Below, piece after piece: positions 17,704 through 26,509 of a stretch of 60,987 nucleotides of DNA. Every line of letters starts with the position of its first letter. The first letter of the stretch is position 1. The DNA comes from RFXV01 sp038150465 (GTDB lineage Bacteria; Bacteroidota; Bacteroidia; Flavobacteriales; Schleiferiaceae). Location of the stretch: contig JAYOTP010000013.1 in NCBI GenBank assembly GCA_038150465.1, positions 1 through 60,987 on the forward strand, read 5' to 3'. The notes beneath the pieces were generated by a model. That model ran no database searches. It was not told the DNA's origin and saw nothing but the letters and a program-made list of their open reading frames with translations. The position numbers were made by a program, and so were the translations under genes.

Positions 17704-19805
17704 CCAAGCGGACTTTCGTAGGCATAGGACAGGCCATAACCATCAAGTAGGGTCTGGGAATTCCACAGCTCCTCGAAGGAGGTTTCCAAGGCACCAAAAT
17801 TGGCCCGAGCCACCAGATAGTGCTTGGGGCTGAATTGGTAATTGATGTCCGCACCAAAGGTGACCGCGCTTCGTCCGACCAGCTCCATGAACCGATAGCC
17901 CAGGAAAGGCAGCGTCTGATTGATGTAGTTCTGCCCAAGCCCACCGAGGAAGACCGCATATTGATAATCCGGATCTGGGCCGATCGTGGTGATGAGATTA
18001 CCCTTCAGGTACATACTGCTGCCTTTCCAAAGCGGGACCACCTGCAGCAATTCCGCGCCCAACACCGAAGTCGGTTCAAGCCCGGAACGGTATTCCTCTG
18101 TGGTCGTTATCACGCGGTAGTTGCCCTTGAACAGGGATCCCTTACTGGGAAAGCTTCCTTTATCCAGTAGGTCCAATTCGAGCAGAGCGAAATAATTCAC
18201 ATAATTCTGATAAAAGGCCTCTGGAAATACGTCGCTGATGGTCGTTCCCAGATCGACCCCCTCGATCTGTATCCCACCCGCCACAAGAAGTCGGTCAGCT
18301 GCCACACTTTGGAGCATCGCCGATAAGGAGTAATCCAGATATACTTTTTCCGATTCGAGCTTCCGGTCGATGTACAGGGGCATCTTGAACCGGTGGGTAC
18401 GGAAGGAAAGACGGACCGTTGGAATGAATTCCCGGTCCACTGTATACTCCAGCCACATGCGTGGATTGACGCCTACCGCTGCATCCAACGACAGTTTAGA
18501 GTTGGTGAAAAGGAGGTTCCTGCGGGTGTAATTCAGGAGCACTGCTGTCTGAAAATCGTCGTCGTAATGAAGCCCGAGTCGGACCTGTTGCAGATACCTT
18601 TGCTCTTTGAGGCGAAGATGCAGGTCGTAAGCGTCCTCTTTCCCCGGTGTGGGCAGGAGCTTGAAGTCAGCGGTGGCATAGAGCTGTGTACCCCACAGCC
18701 TGTTCATTCCATTGACCAGGTCCTGATCACTGCTGACCCGACCCGTACGGAGTCCCAGTTTTCTTTTGATCAATCCAAACGAAGCCAGCTCAGAGGATGG
18801 AATGTGCAACTGATTCAAATAAAGGCTGTCCCGCTTTGCGTGCTGATGCATGGGTTCCAGCGGAATTTCAGTTCGTGACTTTCCAAGCGCTCGGATCTGA
18901 GACCGATAGCGCGAAGCTTCCCGATAGCCAGCGCGGAAGATGGAGTCCATCATTTCGAAAGTGGTCACCCCTGCTCCGGGTATGTCCGGCCGAACAATGA
19001 AGAGGGCCTCTGCAGAATCCCTGCGGTGGTTACGGGCATTCACAAAGCCACTGATCTGGTCGAGAACGTTGAATACACTGTGCAGCTCATCTCTGCTGTG
19101 AGAAATGCTTTGGACATCGCTTCCGATGATGTGGTCGATGTCTTTGGTCTTGAGCAACTGGATCGGTAGATTTTCGATCAAACCTCCATCGACAAGAAGG
19201 CGGCCATTGAGTTCGTATGGGCTGTACAGACTCGGAAAAGAACTGCTGGCCCTCAAGGCATCGGGCAGATATCCAGTGTCGAGGACCACGGCCTCACCTG
19301 TTTCCAGATCGGTGGCCAGACAAGCAAATGGAATAGGGAACTCGCTAAAATCCCGGATCCCATGCGTGCCAATGGTGAGCCGATCCAATTCGTTGATGAT
19401 GCGCTGCCCGTAGTTGATGCCATCGGGCCAGGTCGGGGTCCATCCCCTCATTGGAAAACTGAGGAGATAGCGTTCCTCGGCTCCTTTGTCCAGAAAAGAA
19501 AGGCTGCTTCTCGGGCGGTCGTTCAATACGATGGCCTCCCAGTCCACCCGGTACATTTCTCTTTCGATCTGATTTGGCGTGTAGCCAATGGCGTACAGAG
19601 CTCCTATGACCGCCCCCATTGAAGTGCCTGCAACGAAATCCGGTCGTACTCCTTCTTCCTCGAGCACCCGCAGAAGACCGACATGTGCAAGCGCTTTTGC
19701 TCCTCCACCGCTGAGAACAAGACCCACACGAGGTTCTTGAGCTTGCGCATAGGTGATCGTCTGCAGCAAGAGCAGAAAAGCCAATAAACGATCAGCTTTC
19801 CTCAT
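17704..19805 (-). CDS. Patatin-like phospholipase with BamA-type outer-membrane domain (3' end lost in gap)
   Basis: About 700 visible residues. A signal peptide (about 1-22) precedes a patatin domain with the oxyanion-hole GGGAKALAHVG, the nucleophile elbow GTSMG and the catalytic Asp in LLVDGGLIEN. A POTRA-like linker and a long beta-rich C-terminal region follow (about 400 onward, with repeated aromatic strands such as VRLGLHYDDDFQTAVLLNYT), the architecture of PlpD-type type V autotransporters. It is probably a lipase at the outer membrane. The stop codon and the last barrel strand are inside the gap. The 5' end overlaps uvrC by 14 nt. Confidence 0.9.
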
Positions 19806-21597
19806 TTCTCAACAGATGGTCCATGATCTTTTTTGCCTGTGCTTTCCCCACCAGCTCTTCCACTTCCTGCCGTTCAGCCTTCTTCAAGCGGTCGATGCTC
19901 TTGAAGGTACGCAGAAGTCGTTCAGCGGTTTTCGGGCCCACCCCGTCGATGCGCTCCAAACTGTTGGACAGCATGCTCCGGCTGCGTCTGTTCCGATGGT
20001 GGGTGATGCCAAAACGATGCGCCTCATTGCGAAGCTGCTGCAGTATGCGCAGGGTTTCGGAACGCTTGTCCAGATAAAGCGGTATGGGGTCTCCTGGGAA
20101 AAAGAGCTCTTCCAGTCTCTTGGCGATGCCGATCACCTGAATGGTCTTGGAAAGACTCAATTCCTGCAGGGCCTCCAAGGCAGCAGAGAGCTGCCCCTTT
20201 CCTCCATCGATCAGGACGAGTTGCGGCAGATCCAGCTCCTCTTCCACGAGTCTTTTGTAGCGCCTGAGAACGACCTCCTTCATGGTGGCAAAATCGTCCG
20301 GTCCCTCCACGGTGCGCACATTGAAGTGCCGGTATTCGGACTTGGCCGGCTTGCCGTTCTTGAAGACCACGCAGGCAGAGACGGCTTCACTTCCTTGGAA
20401 GTTCGAGTTGTCAAAACACTCGATGTGCCGGGGCTGAGTTTCCAGCCTGAGATCCCTGCGCATCTGTTCCATCACCCGCTCCGCATGTCTTTCCGGATCT
20501 GTGATCTGTATGCTTTTTAGTTTTTCCAAACGGAAATACCGCACATTCTTGATGCTGAGGTCCACCAGTCTTTTCTTGTCTCCCCGCTGAGGCCGATGGA
20601 AGTCTGCACCGGACAATTCGATGCCCACTTCATGGCTTATCAGTATCTCTTTGGAGTCTGAACCAAATCGCCTGCGCAATTCGGGGATGGCCAAAGCCAG
20701 TAATTCGGATTCCGTTTCCTCCAATTTCCTTCGAAACTCCAGTGTATGTGTATGCAATATCGCTCCGTCCACCACCTTTAGGTAATTGACATAGCCAAAT
20801 TGAGCGTCCACCACAGCGGTGAACACATCCACATCGCTGATCGACGGATTGACCACGGTACTTCGGGCCTGATACTGCTCGAGCAATTCCACCTTTTCCT
20901 TGATCTTCTGCGCCTGCTCGAATCGCATGGCCGAGGCTTCCTCCTTCATGCGTTCCCCCAGCATTCGCTTTACTTCCCCCAGCTTCCCATTGATGATCTT
21001 GCGCGCCTGATCGATCTCGTGTTGATAGGCCGATTCGCTCTGCAGGGCTTCACACGGCGCGAGACAATTGCCGATGTGGTACTCCAGGCACTTCTGAAAC
21101 TTTCCCTCATCTATGGCCGATTCGCTCAGGTTCAATTTGCAATTCCGGATGGGGTGGATCTGCCGAACGAGTTCGAGAACCGCCTTCATGACCTTGACCG
21201 AGGGATATGGTCCAAAGTATTCGGAACCATCTTCGATCTTTTTACGCGTGTAGAATATTCGGGGAAAGCGTTCTTTTTTGATGACGATCCAGGGATAGGT
21301 CTTGTCGTCCTTCAGGTTGACATTGTAACGCGGTTGATGCTCTTTGATCAGGCTATTCTCCAGCAACAGCGCCTCGAGTTCATTTTGGGTGACCACCGTT
21401 CGGATATCCGCGATCTTTTGAACCATGATCCGGGTGCGGCCACTGCTCAGGTTCTTGTTGAAATAAGAGGAAACCCTCTTTTTGAGGCTCTTGGCCTTAC
21501 CGATGTAGAGGATGCGTCCGTCCTTATCCAAATGCTGATAGATCCCGGGCTTGTCGGGTAGGACCTTAAGGATGCTCTGTACATGCTCCGAAGCCAT
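19792..21597 (-). CDS. uvrC: Excinuclease ABC subunit C
   Basis: The nuclease subunit of UvrABC nucleotide-excision repair, cutting on both sides of the lesion. All 601 residues are in order. The N-terminal GIY-YIG nuclease reads GIYQHLDKDGRILYIGKAK, a UVR motif appears as MRFEQAQKIKEKVELLEQY, and the RNase-H-like nuclease includes ECFDNSNFQGSEAV. A C-terminal helix-hairpin-helix (RIDGVGPKTAERLL) follows. A perfect TATCTTTG box ends 4 nt before the ATG, suggesting a leaderless message. The patatin gene overlaps its 3' end by 14 nt. Confidence 0.97.
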   Translation of the reverse strand: MASEHVQSILKVLPDKPGIYQHLDKDGRILYIGKAKSLKKRVSSYFNKNLSSGRTRIMVQKIADIRTVVTQNELEALLLENSLIKEHQPRYNVNLKDDKTYPWIVIKKERFPRIFYTRKKIEDGSEYFGPYPSVKVMKAVLELVRQIHPIRNCKLNLSESAIDEGKFQKCLEYHIGNCLAPCEALQSESAYQHEIDQARKIINGKLGEVKRMLGERMKEEASAMRFEQAQKIKEKVELLEQYQARSTVVNPSISDVDVFTAVVDAQFGYVNYLKVVDGAILHTHTLEFRRKLEETESELLALAIPELRRRFGSDSKEILISHEVGIELSGADFHRPQRGDKKRLVDLSIKNVRYFRLEKLKSIQITDPERHAERVMEQMRRDLRLETQPRHIECFDNSNFQGSEAVSACVVFKNGKPAKSEYRHFNVRTVEGPDDFATMKEVVLRRYKRLVEEELDLPQLVLIDGGKGQLSAALEALQELSLSKTIQVIGIAKRLEELFFPGDPIPLYLDKRSETLRILQQLRNEAHRFGITHHRNRRSRSMLSNSLERIDGVGPKTAERLLRTFKSIDRLKKAERQEVEELVGKAQAKKIMDHLLRNEES

Positions 21598-21601
21598 GAA
21601 T

Positions 21602-21609
21602 CAAAGATA
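21602..21609 (-). promoter_or_regulatory. -7 box for uvrC, predicting a leaderless mRNA
   Basis: TATCTTTG on the minus strand, an exact TAnnTTTG match, with only 4 nt between its last base and the uvrC ATG at 21597. Confidence 0.6.
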
Positions 21610-21651
21610 CCTTGTGCAAAACAAGGCCTTCATCTTGTCGGTCTCCGTGTG

Positions 21652-21659
21652 TTCCTTTG
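21652..21659 (+). promoter_or_regulatory. Possible -7 box for purD
   Basis: TTCCTTTG has one mismatch to TAnnTTTG and lies 16 nt before the purD ATG at 21676. Confidence 0.3.
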
Positions 21660-21675
21660 CGTAAAATTCTGGGCC

Positions 21676-22944
21676 ATGAACATTCTATTGATCGGCAGCG
21701 GCGGAAGGGAGCATGCAATGGCCATGAAAATGGCTGAAAGCACTCTTTGCGACCGGCTGTATTGCAGTCCTGGAAATCCGGGAACCGATGAATGCGCTGA
21801 GAATGTATCCCTCGATCTGGGAGATATACAAGCCCTTGGGCGATTCTTGGAGGAAAACGCCATCGACCTGATCGTTTCCGGTCCGGAGCAGCCCCTGGTG
21901 GATGGATTGCACGACCGTCTGCTGGAATCAGGGGCACTGAACGGGCGCTGTTTCTTTGGGCCCGAACAAGCCGGGGCTCAGCTGGAAGGAAGCAAGGATT
22001 TCGCAAAAGAATTCATGGCACGAAACCAGATTCCGACTGCCGCGTACAGAAGCTTCCATGCCGCTGAGAAGCAGCAGGCCAAAGAGTACCTCCAAGAGGT
22101 GGCTCCCCCATTTGTGCTGAAGGCCGACGGGCTGGCCGCTGGCAAAGGAGTGATCATCACCGAGACCCTCGACGAGGCCGAGCAGGCTTTGGATGAACTC
22201 ATGGGCGGAGCGCTCGGAGATGCGGGAAAAACCGTTGTGATCGAAGCCTTTTTAAAAGGACGGGAGTTCAGTGTGTTCGTGATGACCAATGGAGAGGACG
22301 CTCTGTGGCTGCCTTCTGCAAAGGACTACAAACGCATTGGTGAAGGAGATGTGGGGCCCAATACCGGCGGGATGGGAAGCATTTCACCCGTTCCCTTCCT
22401 AGACGAAACGCTTCGTTCCAAAGTGGACGAACGCATCGTACAACGCACTCTGAAAGGACTGAAAAAAGAAAATCTACCGTTTCTGGGCTTTCTCTTCTTC
22501 GGCTTGATCGAAGTGGAAGGCGAACCCTTTGTCATTGAATACAATGTGCGGCTGGGCGACCCCGAAACCCAGTCCATCCTGCCGAGGACCGAAGGGGATC
22601 TGCTGGCCGCTATGTGGGATCTGGCAAATGGGAATACGCCTTCTGCCCTAGGCGAGAAAGAAGAACATTCCGCCTCTGTGATCCTGGCCTCAAAAGGCTA
22701 CCCTGGTTCGTATAAAAAAGGAGCACCGATCTCACTGAACGATCTTGGATCCAATGTGCGTGTGATCCATGCAGGAACGGCCCACGACGGATCGGGTAAG
22801 CTCGTGACAAGCGGAGGAAGGGTGTTGGCGGTCAACGCCTTGGGCGGTCGACTCAGCGACTGCCTGGAAAATGTCTACGCTGCCATCGGGAAAATTGAAT
22901 TCGACGGCATGCAGTACCGACGGGATATCGGCTCTGGACTCTGA
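21676..22944 (+). CDS. purD: Phosphoribosylamine--glycine ligase
   Basis: GAR synthetase, the second step of purine synthesis: joins glycine to phosphoribosylamine with ATP. The 422-residue protein is full length and starts MNILLIGSGGREHA, the family's first strand, which fixes the start over a longer in-frame extension. The ATP-grasp domain shows PFVLKADGLAAGKGV, GPNTGGMGSISPVP and EYNVRLGDPETQ. It is divergent from uvrC, and its stop lies 6 nt from the stop of the small DUF6341-like gene on the other strand. purD next to DUF6341/DUF6427 genes is a Flavobacteriia neighbourhood. Confidence 0.97.
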   Translation: MNILLIGSGGREHAMAMKMAESTLCDRLYCSPGNPGTDECAENVSLDLGDIQALGRFLEENAIDLIVSGPEQPLVDGLHDRLLESGALNGRCFFGPEQAGAQLEGSKDFAKEFMARNQIPTAAYRSFHAAEKQQAKEYLQEVAPPFVLKADGLAAGKGVIITETLDEAEQALDELMGGALGDAGKTVVIEAFLKGREFSVFVMTNGEDALWLPSAKDYKRIGEGDVGPNTGGMGSISPVPFLDETLRSKVDERIVQRTLKGLKKENLPFLGFLFFGLIEVEGEPFVIEYNVRLGDPETQSILPRTEGDLLAAMWDLANGNTPSALGEKEEHSASVILASKGYPGSYKKGAPISLNDLGSNVRVIHAGTAHDGSGKLVTSGGRVLAVNALGGRLSDCLENVYAAIGKIEFDGMQYRRDIGSGL

Positions 22945-22950
22945 GGACGA

Positions 22951-23115
22951 TTATCTTTCGCCGGCGCGCTGGTGCTTGCGCATCTGCCCCATCCAATAGA
23001 AGAAATATCCTGTGATGACGAGAATGAAAAATACGTTGGGGCCGTTATTCAGAACGGGCAGGATGGTGAACGTCCATTCAAAAAAGTCGCCAAGGGCAGT
23101 CAAGAATTCATTCAT
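22951..23115 (-). CDS. Small DUF6341-like single-pass membrane protein
   Basis: I translated a 54-residue protein from the ATG at 23115, beginning MNEFLTALGDFFEWTFTILP, with one transmembrane helix (about 27-41) and ending YWMGQMRKHQRAGER before TAA. The length, the aromatic N-terminal amphipathic part and the WMGQ(M/L)(R/K)K tail fit DUF6341, a small protein usually beside purD and a DUF6427 gene in Flavobacteriia. A perfect TACCTTTG box lies at 23144-23137, and GAAGGAA precedes the ATG. Function is unknown. A second ATG at 23111 is out of frame. Confidence 0.75.
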   Translation of the reverse strand: MNEFLTALGDFFEWTFTILPVLNNGPNVFFILVITGYFFYWMGQMRKHQRAGER

Positions 23116-23136
23116 TTCCTTCTAATTTCTTGCGGT

Positions 23137-23144
23137 CAAAGGTA
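23137..23144 (-). promoter_or_regulatory. -7 box for the small DUF6341-like gene
   Basis: TACCTTTG on the minus strand, an exact TAnnTTTG match, 21 nt before the ATG at 23115. Confidence 0.55.
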
Positions 23145-23155
23145 CACATCAGGAA

Positions 23156-24118
23156 GTGAAGTCATTGCTGTCAAACCCGCTGTGGAGCGCCCTGCTCGTA
23201 TTGGCCTATTCCATGGGTCAGGCGTATTTGTCCGGCCCCATTTTGGAGCAGGTGAATGAATGGACAGGGGGTTCCTCTCTCGCTCTTTTCGGTCTGGTAT
23301 TTCTGCGGGCTGTTTGTCTGTCGCTTCTGAGCATCGGCAGTGTTCTTGCATTTTCCTTCGGCCAGCCCTTTTCCCGATCCGGAGCACAGGTTTTGCTCTT
23401 TGGCCTCGGACTTCATCTGTTCATTGGTGATTTTTGGATACTTCGCGAGCTGGTTATCGTTCTCTTTGCCCTGATCACCTTTCGGTTGATCGCCACTTCC
23501 TCAGAGATACGCGAACCCCTGCTCCGGACCTTTGAGGTCAGCGCGCTCATCAGCTGGGCCGGCTGCTACGACCCTGCACTCTTGTTGCTGTTCCTGCTGC
23601 TCTTTGGCAGCCACATGATCCTCGGACGGCGGTTCGCCGGTTTCTATATCCTTCCCTTCCTTGTTCTTCTGGCCACCTTTTGGCTGCTGCGCAGCAGTGC
23701 TTTTTTGATGGACATACAGGTGAAAGATCTGGTCAGCTGGGCCAGTGGTTCTGAAACGATACCCGGTTCATCAGGCTTTTGGGCGTCCAGCCTCAGTGGC
23801 TTTCATGCATTTTGGCTGCCCTTTCTTCTGTGGCCCCTGAGTCAGATGAGGTCTTCCTGGCACCTGGCGAATGCGGGGCAGCGCAAGGCCCTTCAAATAC
23901 AACTCCTGGCCTTTTCCCTTTTGTTCCTCTTCCAATTGTTCGGTCGGACAGAACGGTCTTATTGGTCGTTGATCGCTCTTTTGCCGCTCAGCTCCATGAC
24001 CGCTCATTCCTATGGGCGATTGAAGACCAAAAAGCTGCGCCGTCTTCTGGCTCTTTTGTTCCTCCTTCTCGCCATTTCCGTGCTTGGCGCGCAAGCGTTT
24101 CTTTTCGAGCGCGTTTGA
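23156..24118 (+). CDS. DUF6427-like polytopic membrane protein
   Basis: A 320-residue protein made almost entirely of hydrophobic helices (about nine segments), starting at a GTG at 23156 (KSLLSNPLW). The repeated Leu/Phe-rich segments, the internal GCYDPALLLLFLLLFGS element and the position beside purD and the DUF6341-like gene match DUF6427, a Flavobacteriia membrane family of unknown function. No transporter signature is visible. It is divergent from the small gene, with 40 nt between starts, so the two may share a control region. The DUF177 gene follows after 28 nt. Confidence 0.75.
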   Translation: MKSLLSNPLWSALLVLAYSMGQAYLSGPILEQVNEWTGGSSLALFGLVFLRAVCLSLLSIGSVLAFSFGQPFSRSGAQVLLFGLGLHLFIGDFWILRELVIVLFALITFRLIATSSEIREPLLRTFEVSALISWAGCYDPALLLLFLLLFGSHMILGRRFAGFYILPFLVLLATFWLLRSSAFLMDIQVKDLVSWASGSETIPGSSGFWASSLSGFHAFWLPFLLWPLSQMRSSWHLANAGQRKALQIQLLAFSLLFLFQLFGRTERSYWSLIALLPLSSMTAHSYGRLKTKKLRRLLALLFLLLAISVLGAQAFLFERV

Positions 24119-24119
24119 A

Positions 24120-24127
24120 TATCTTTG
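24120..24127 (+). promoter_or_regulatory. -7 box for the DUF177-rpmF-fabH-acc operon
   Basis: TATCTTTG is an exact TAnnTTTG match directly after the DUF6427 stop and 19 nt before the TTG start of the DUF177 gene. Confidence 0.52.
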
Positions 24128-24146
24128 CGCCCCTTATTTCAGCAAG

Positions 24147-24662
24147 TTGAAAGATCCGCTCTCCGGACATATCATCGAATTTGTCGGTTTATCCGAAGGC
24201 CCGCATTCGTTCGTTCACCAGATCGATGATGCGTTCATGCAGTCCTTCCCCGAGCAGGATTTTTCTCGTGTCCAATTGACGGGTCGGGTGGAACTGACCA
24301 AGAAAGCAGACTTCTCCATGGAAGTTTCCATGGGCCTGAAGGGAGCCATCGACACCCTTTGTGACCGCACAGGCAGATCTTTCACCATGGCTGTTGATGC
24401 AGAACGGAAGATGATCGTTCAGTTCGGGATCGATTGGAACACCGACGACGACGAGCTGGTGGTGATCCCAAGAGAAGAGCATTCCATCCATACGGCCCAG
24501 TGGTTCTACGAACTTTTGGTCCAGTCGATGCCTTTAAAAAGATTGCATCCAGATGTAAATGAAGAAGATGTCACTCTGTTCAGCACGGCTTCAGAGGAAA
24601 CACCTTCCGTAGATCCCCGCTGGGAAAAATTGAAAACCGCACGAATACACGAATCCAAGTAA
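24147..24662 (+). CDS. DUF177/YceD family protein
   Basis: About 171 residues. The preferred start is TTG at 24147 (LKDPLSGHIIEFVGLSEGPH), because the conserved N-terminus begins there and a -7 box precludes the longer frame from 24084. DUF177 proteins are encoded just before rpmF across bacteria and in plants are needed for 23S rRNA processing, so I infer a ribosome-assembly role. The conserved core is present around GAIDTLCDRTGRSF, where most relatives have two cysteines for metal binding; only one is seen in this stretch. rpmF follows after 3 nt. Confidence 0.87.
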   Translation: MKDPLSGHIIEFVGLSEGPHSFVHQIDDAFMQSFPEQDFSRVQLTGRVELTKKADFSMEVSMGLKGAIDTLCDRTGRSFTMAVDAERKMIVQFGIDWNTDDDELVVIPREEHSIHTAQWFYELLVQSMPLKRLHPDVNEEDVTLFSTASEETPSVDPRWEKLKTARIHESK

Positions 24663-24665
24663 GCT

Positions 24666-24866
24666 ATGGCACATCCTAAAAGACGTCAGTCGACAACGCG
24701 CAGAGACAAGCGCCGCACGCATTACAAGGCCACAGCGCCCACCATTGCGATCTGTTCAGAAACGGGCGAAGCCCATCTGTACCACAGGGCCTATTGGCAC
24801 GAAGGCAAACTCTACTACAAAGGAAAAGTGGTAGTAGACAAGGAGGCTGAGCAAGCAGAAGCTTAA
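24666..24866 (+). CDS. rpmF: 50S ribosomal protein L32
   Basis: A 66-residue basic protein of the large ribosomal subunit: MAHPKRRQSTTRRDKRRTHY is the universal L32 start, and GEAHLYHRAYWHEGKLYYKG is the Bacteroidota form of the C-terminal half. The zinc ribbon has degenerated to a single Cys. The ATG lies only 3 nt after the DUF177 stop, so translation is likely coupled. Its position before fabH is the classical rpmF-fab arrangement, here without plsX. Confidence 0.97.
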   Translation: MAHPKRRQSTTRRDKRRTHYKATAPTIAICSETGEAHLYHRAYWHEGKLYYKGKVVVDKEAEQAEA

Positions 24867-24878
24867 GCCATTGACCTC

Positions 24879-24894
24879 GGAGGCGATCGCCTCC
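24879..24894. terminator. Perfect 16-bp palindrome between rpmF and fabH (possible attenuator)
   Basis: GGAGGCGATCGCCTCC forms a 6-bp stem with a GATC loop in RNA. It has no T tract, so it is a poor intrinsic terminator. It may instead stabilise or partly separate the rpmF message from fabH. Confidence 0.4.
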
Positions 24895-24941
24895 TCGCCA
24901 TCTTTCACAAAGGCTGTACATTCACCTCTTCAAAGATCAGA

Positions 24942-25937
24942 ATGGGCGCATTGAAATCTGCCATAACGGCTGTAGGTGGTTACCTGCCTGAGTTCGTTAT
25001 GACCAATAAGATCCTCGAGGGAATGGTGGATACCTCCGACGAGTGGATCACCACCCGAACCGGCATACGCGAACGCCGTGTGCTGAAAGGCGAAGGACGG
25101 GGCACTTCGGAAATGCTTGTAAAAGCTGGAGAAGAAGCACTGCGCAAGAGAGGAATAGAAGCCTCTGAAGTGGATCTTGTTCTGGCCTGCACGATCACCC
25201 CAGACATGGTCGTGGCCACCACTGCAGCAAAGGTCGCTGACATCTTGGGTTGCCATAACGCAGCCGCCTTCGATCTTCAGGCTGCCTGCACCGGATTCAT
25301 TTATGGGCTTACGACCGGAAGCCAGTTCATCGTGAGTGGCATGTACAAGAAAGTGCTGATCGTGGCTGGAGACAAGATGTCCTCCATCCTCGATTACACC
25401 GACAGGACCACCTGTGTGATCTTCGGCGATGGAGCCGGTGCGGTCCTTTTGGAGCCGAATGAAGAATACGGCCTGGAAGACAGCATTCTGAAGAGCGATG
25501 GTAAAGGCCGCGACTACCTGTATGTAAAAGGAGGAGGGTCCATGTATCCTTCCAACGAAGAGACCGTTGGAGGAAGACAGCACTTTGTGCATCAGGAAGG
25601 ACAGCCCGTCTTCAAATTCGCGGTGACCAACATGGCGGATGTGAGCGGTGAGATCCTCGAGCGAAACCAGCTGACCGGAGAGGATGTCGCTTGGCTCGTG
25701 CCCCATCAGGCCAACAAACGCATCATCGAAGCCACCGCCAATCGCATGGGGCTGAATACAGATCGGGTGATGATCAATATCGACCGCTACGGAAATACGA
25801 CCAACGGCACTTTGCCTCTTTGCCTGTGGGATTACGAGAAACAATTGCGCAAAGGAGATAAACTCATTTTCGCTGCTTTCGGGGGCGGATTCACCTGGGG
25901 TTCTGCATATCTGACCTGGGCATACGACCCCGATTGA
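24942..25937 (+). CDS. fabH: 3-oxoacyl-[ACP] synthase III
   Basis: Beta-ketoacyl-ACP synthase III starts fatty-acid chains by condensing an acyl-CoA primer with malonyl-ACP. The 331 residues are full length. The Cys-His-Asn triad is visible: Cys116 in DLQAACTGF, His255 in WLVPHQANKR and Asn285 in RYGNTTNG. Branched primers, common in this phylum, would fit the branched-chain E1 elsewhere in the window, but that link is inferred. It lies 75 nt after rpmF and 33 nt before accB. Confidence 0.96.
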   Translation: MGALKSAITAVGGYLPEFVMTNKILEGMVDTSDEWITTRTGIRERRVLKGEGRGTSEMLVKAGEEALRKRGIEASEVDLVLACTITPDMVVATTAAKVADILGCHNAAAFDLQAACTGFIYGLTTGSQFIVSGMYKKVLIVAGDKMSSILDYTDRTTCVIFGDGAGAVLLEPNEEYGLEDSILKSDGKGRDYLYVKGGGSMYPSNEETVGGRQHFVHQEGQPVFKFAVTNMADVSGEILERNQLTGEDVAWLVPHQANKRIIEATANRMGLNTDRVMINIDRYGNTTNGTLPLCLWDYEKQLRKGDKLIFAAFGGGFTWGSAYLTWAYDPD

Positions 25938-25944
25938 TTATCCA

Positions 25945-25952
25945 TAGATTTG
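25945..25952 (+). promoter_or_regulatory. -7 box for accBC
   Basis: TAGATTTG is an exact TAnnTTTG match, 18 nt before the accB ATG. It could give accBC extra transcription independent of rpmF-fabH. No -33 element is evident. Confidence 0.42.
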
Positions 25953-25970
25953 CTTTAAATACCGAGTGAA

Positions 25971-26486
25971 ATGGACATAAAAGAGATCCAAAACCTCATC
26001 CGATTCGTTGCCCGTTCAGGGGCGACAGAAGTCAATCTGGAAACAGAGGAATTCAAGATCAACATCAAGACCTCAGCAGATCAGGCGGCCATGCCAGAGC
26101 AGGCTGTCGTTCAGCATGTTGCCCAAGTGATTCCGGCTGCACCAGTCGCAGCCGCTCCGGCCGCGGTGCCCAGTGCGCCTGCAGCCGAAGCGCCCGCCGC
26201 ATCTGCTGACACACCGGCTTCTGCTCCCAGCGCGGACGATGACAAATACATCACGGTGAAGAGCCCGATGATCGGCACCTTGTACAGAAGGCCAACCCCG
26301 GAAAAGGACACCTTCGTTTCAGTGGGTGACGAGATCAAACCTGGAGACGTTCTGTGCATCATCGAAGCCATGAAACTCTTCAACGAGATCGAATCCGAAG
26401 TGACTGGAAAAGTGGTCAAGGTCCTCGTCGACGACCAAACACCAGTAGAGTTCGATCAACCGCTCTTCCTGGTCGATCCCAGTTAA
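25971..26486 (+). CDS. accB: Acetyl-CoA carboxylase, biotin carboxyl carrier protein
   Basis: Carries biotin between the carboxylase and transferase halves of acetyl-CoA carboxylase. The 171 residues comprise an N-terminal helix pair, an Ala/Pro-rich flexible linker (about 50-90) and the biotinyl domain. The biotin acceptor is Lys135 in IIEAMKLFNEIES, and the thumb-type PEKDTFVSVG loop is present. accC follows 23 nt later, the usual order. Confidence 0.97.
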   Translation: MDIKEIQNLIRFVARSGATEVNLETEEFKINIKTSADQAAMPEQAVVQHVAQVIPAAPVAAAPAAVPSAPAAEAPAASADTPASAPSADDDKYITVKSPMIGTLYRRPTPEKDTFVSVGDEIKPGDVLCIIEAMKLFNEIESEVTGKVVKVLVDDQTPVEFDQPLFLVDPS

Positions 26487-26509
26487 GACGGATCCTCTAA
26501 TTCCCGTTT

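Noticed and set aside
18393..18878. Long plus-strand open frame of 161 codons
   Set aside because: It lies fully antisense within the patatin-like gene, whose protein is clearly real; the frame has no domain and no start signal.
24881..24894. GCGATCGC octamer, the HIP1 repeat of cyanobacteria
   Set aside because: It is a single copy inside a larger palindrome, and everything else points to Bacteroidota.
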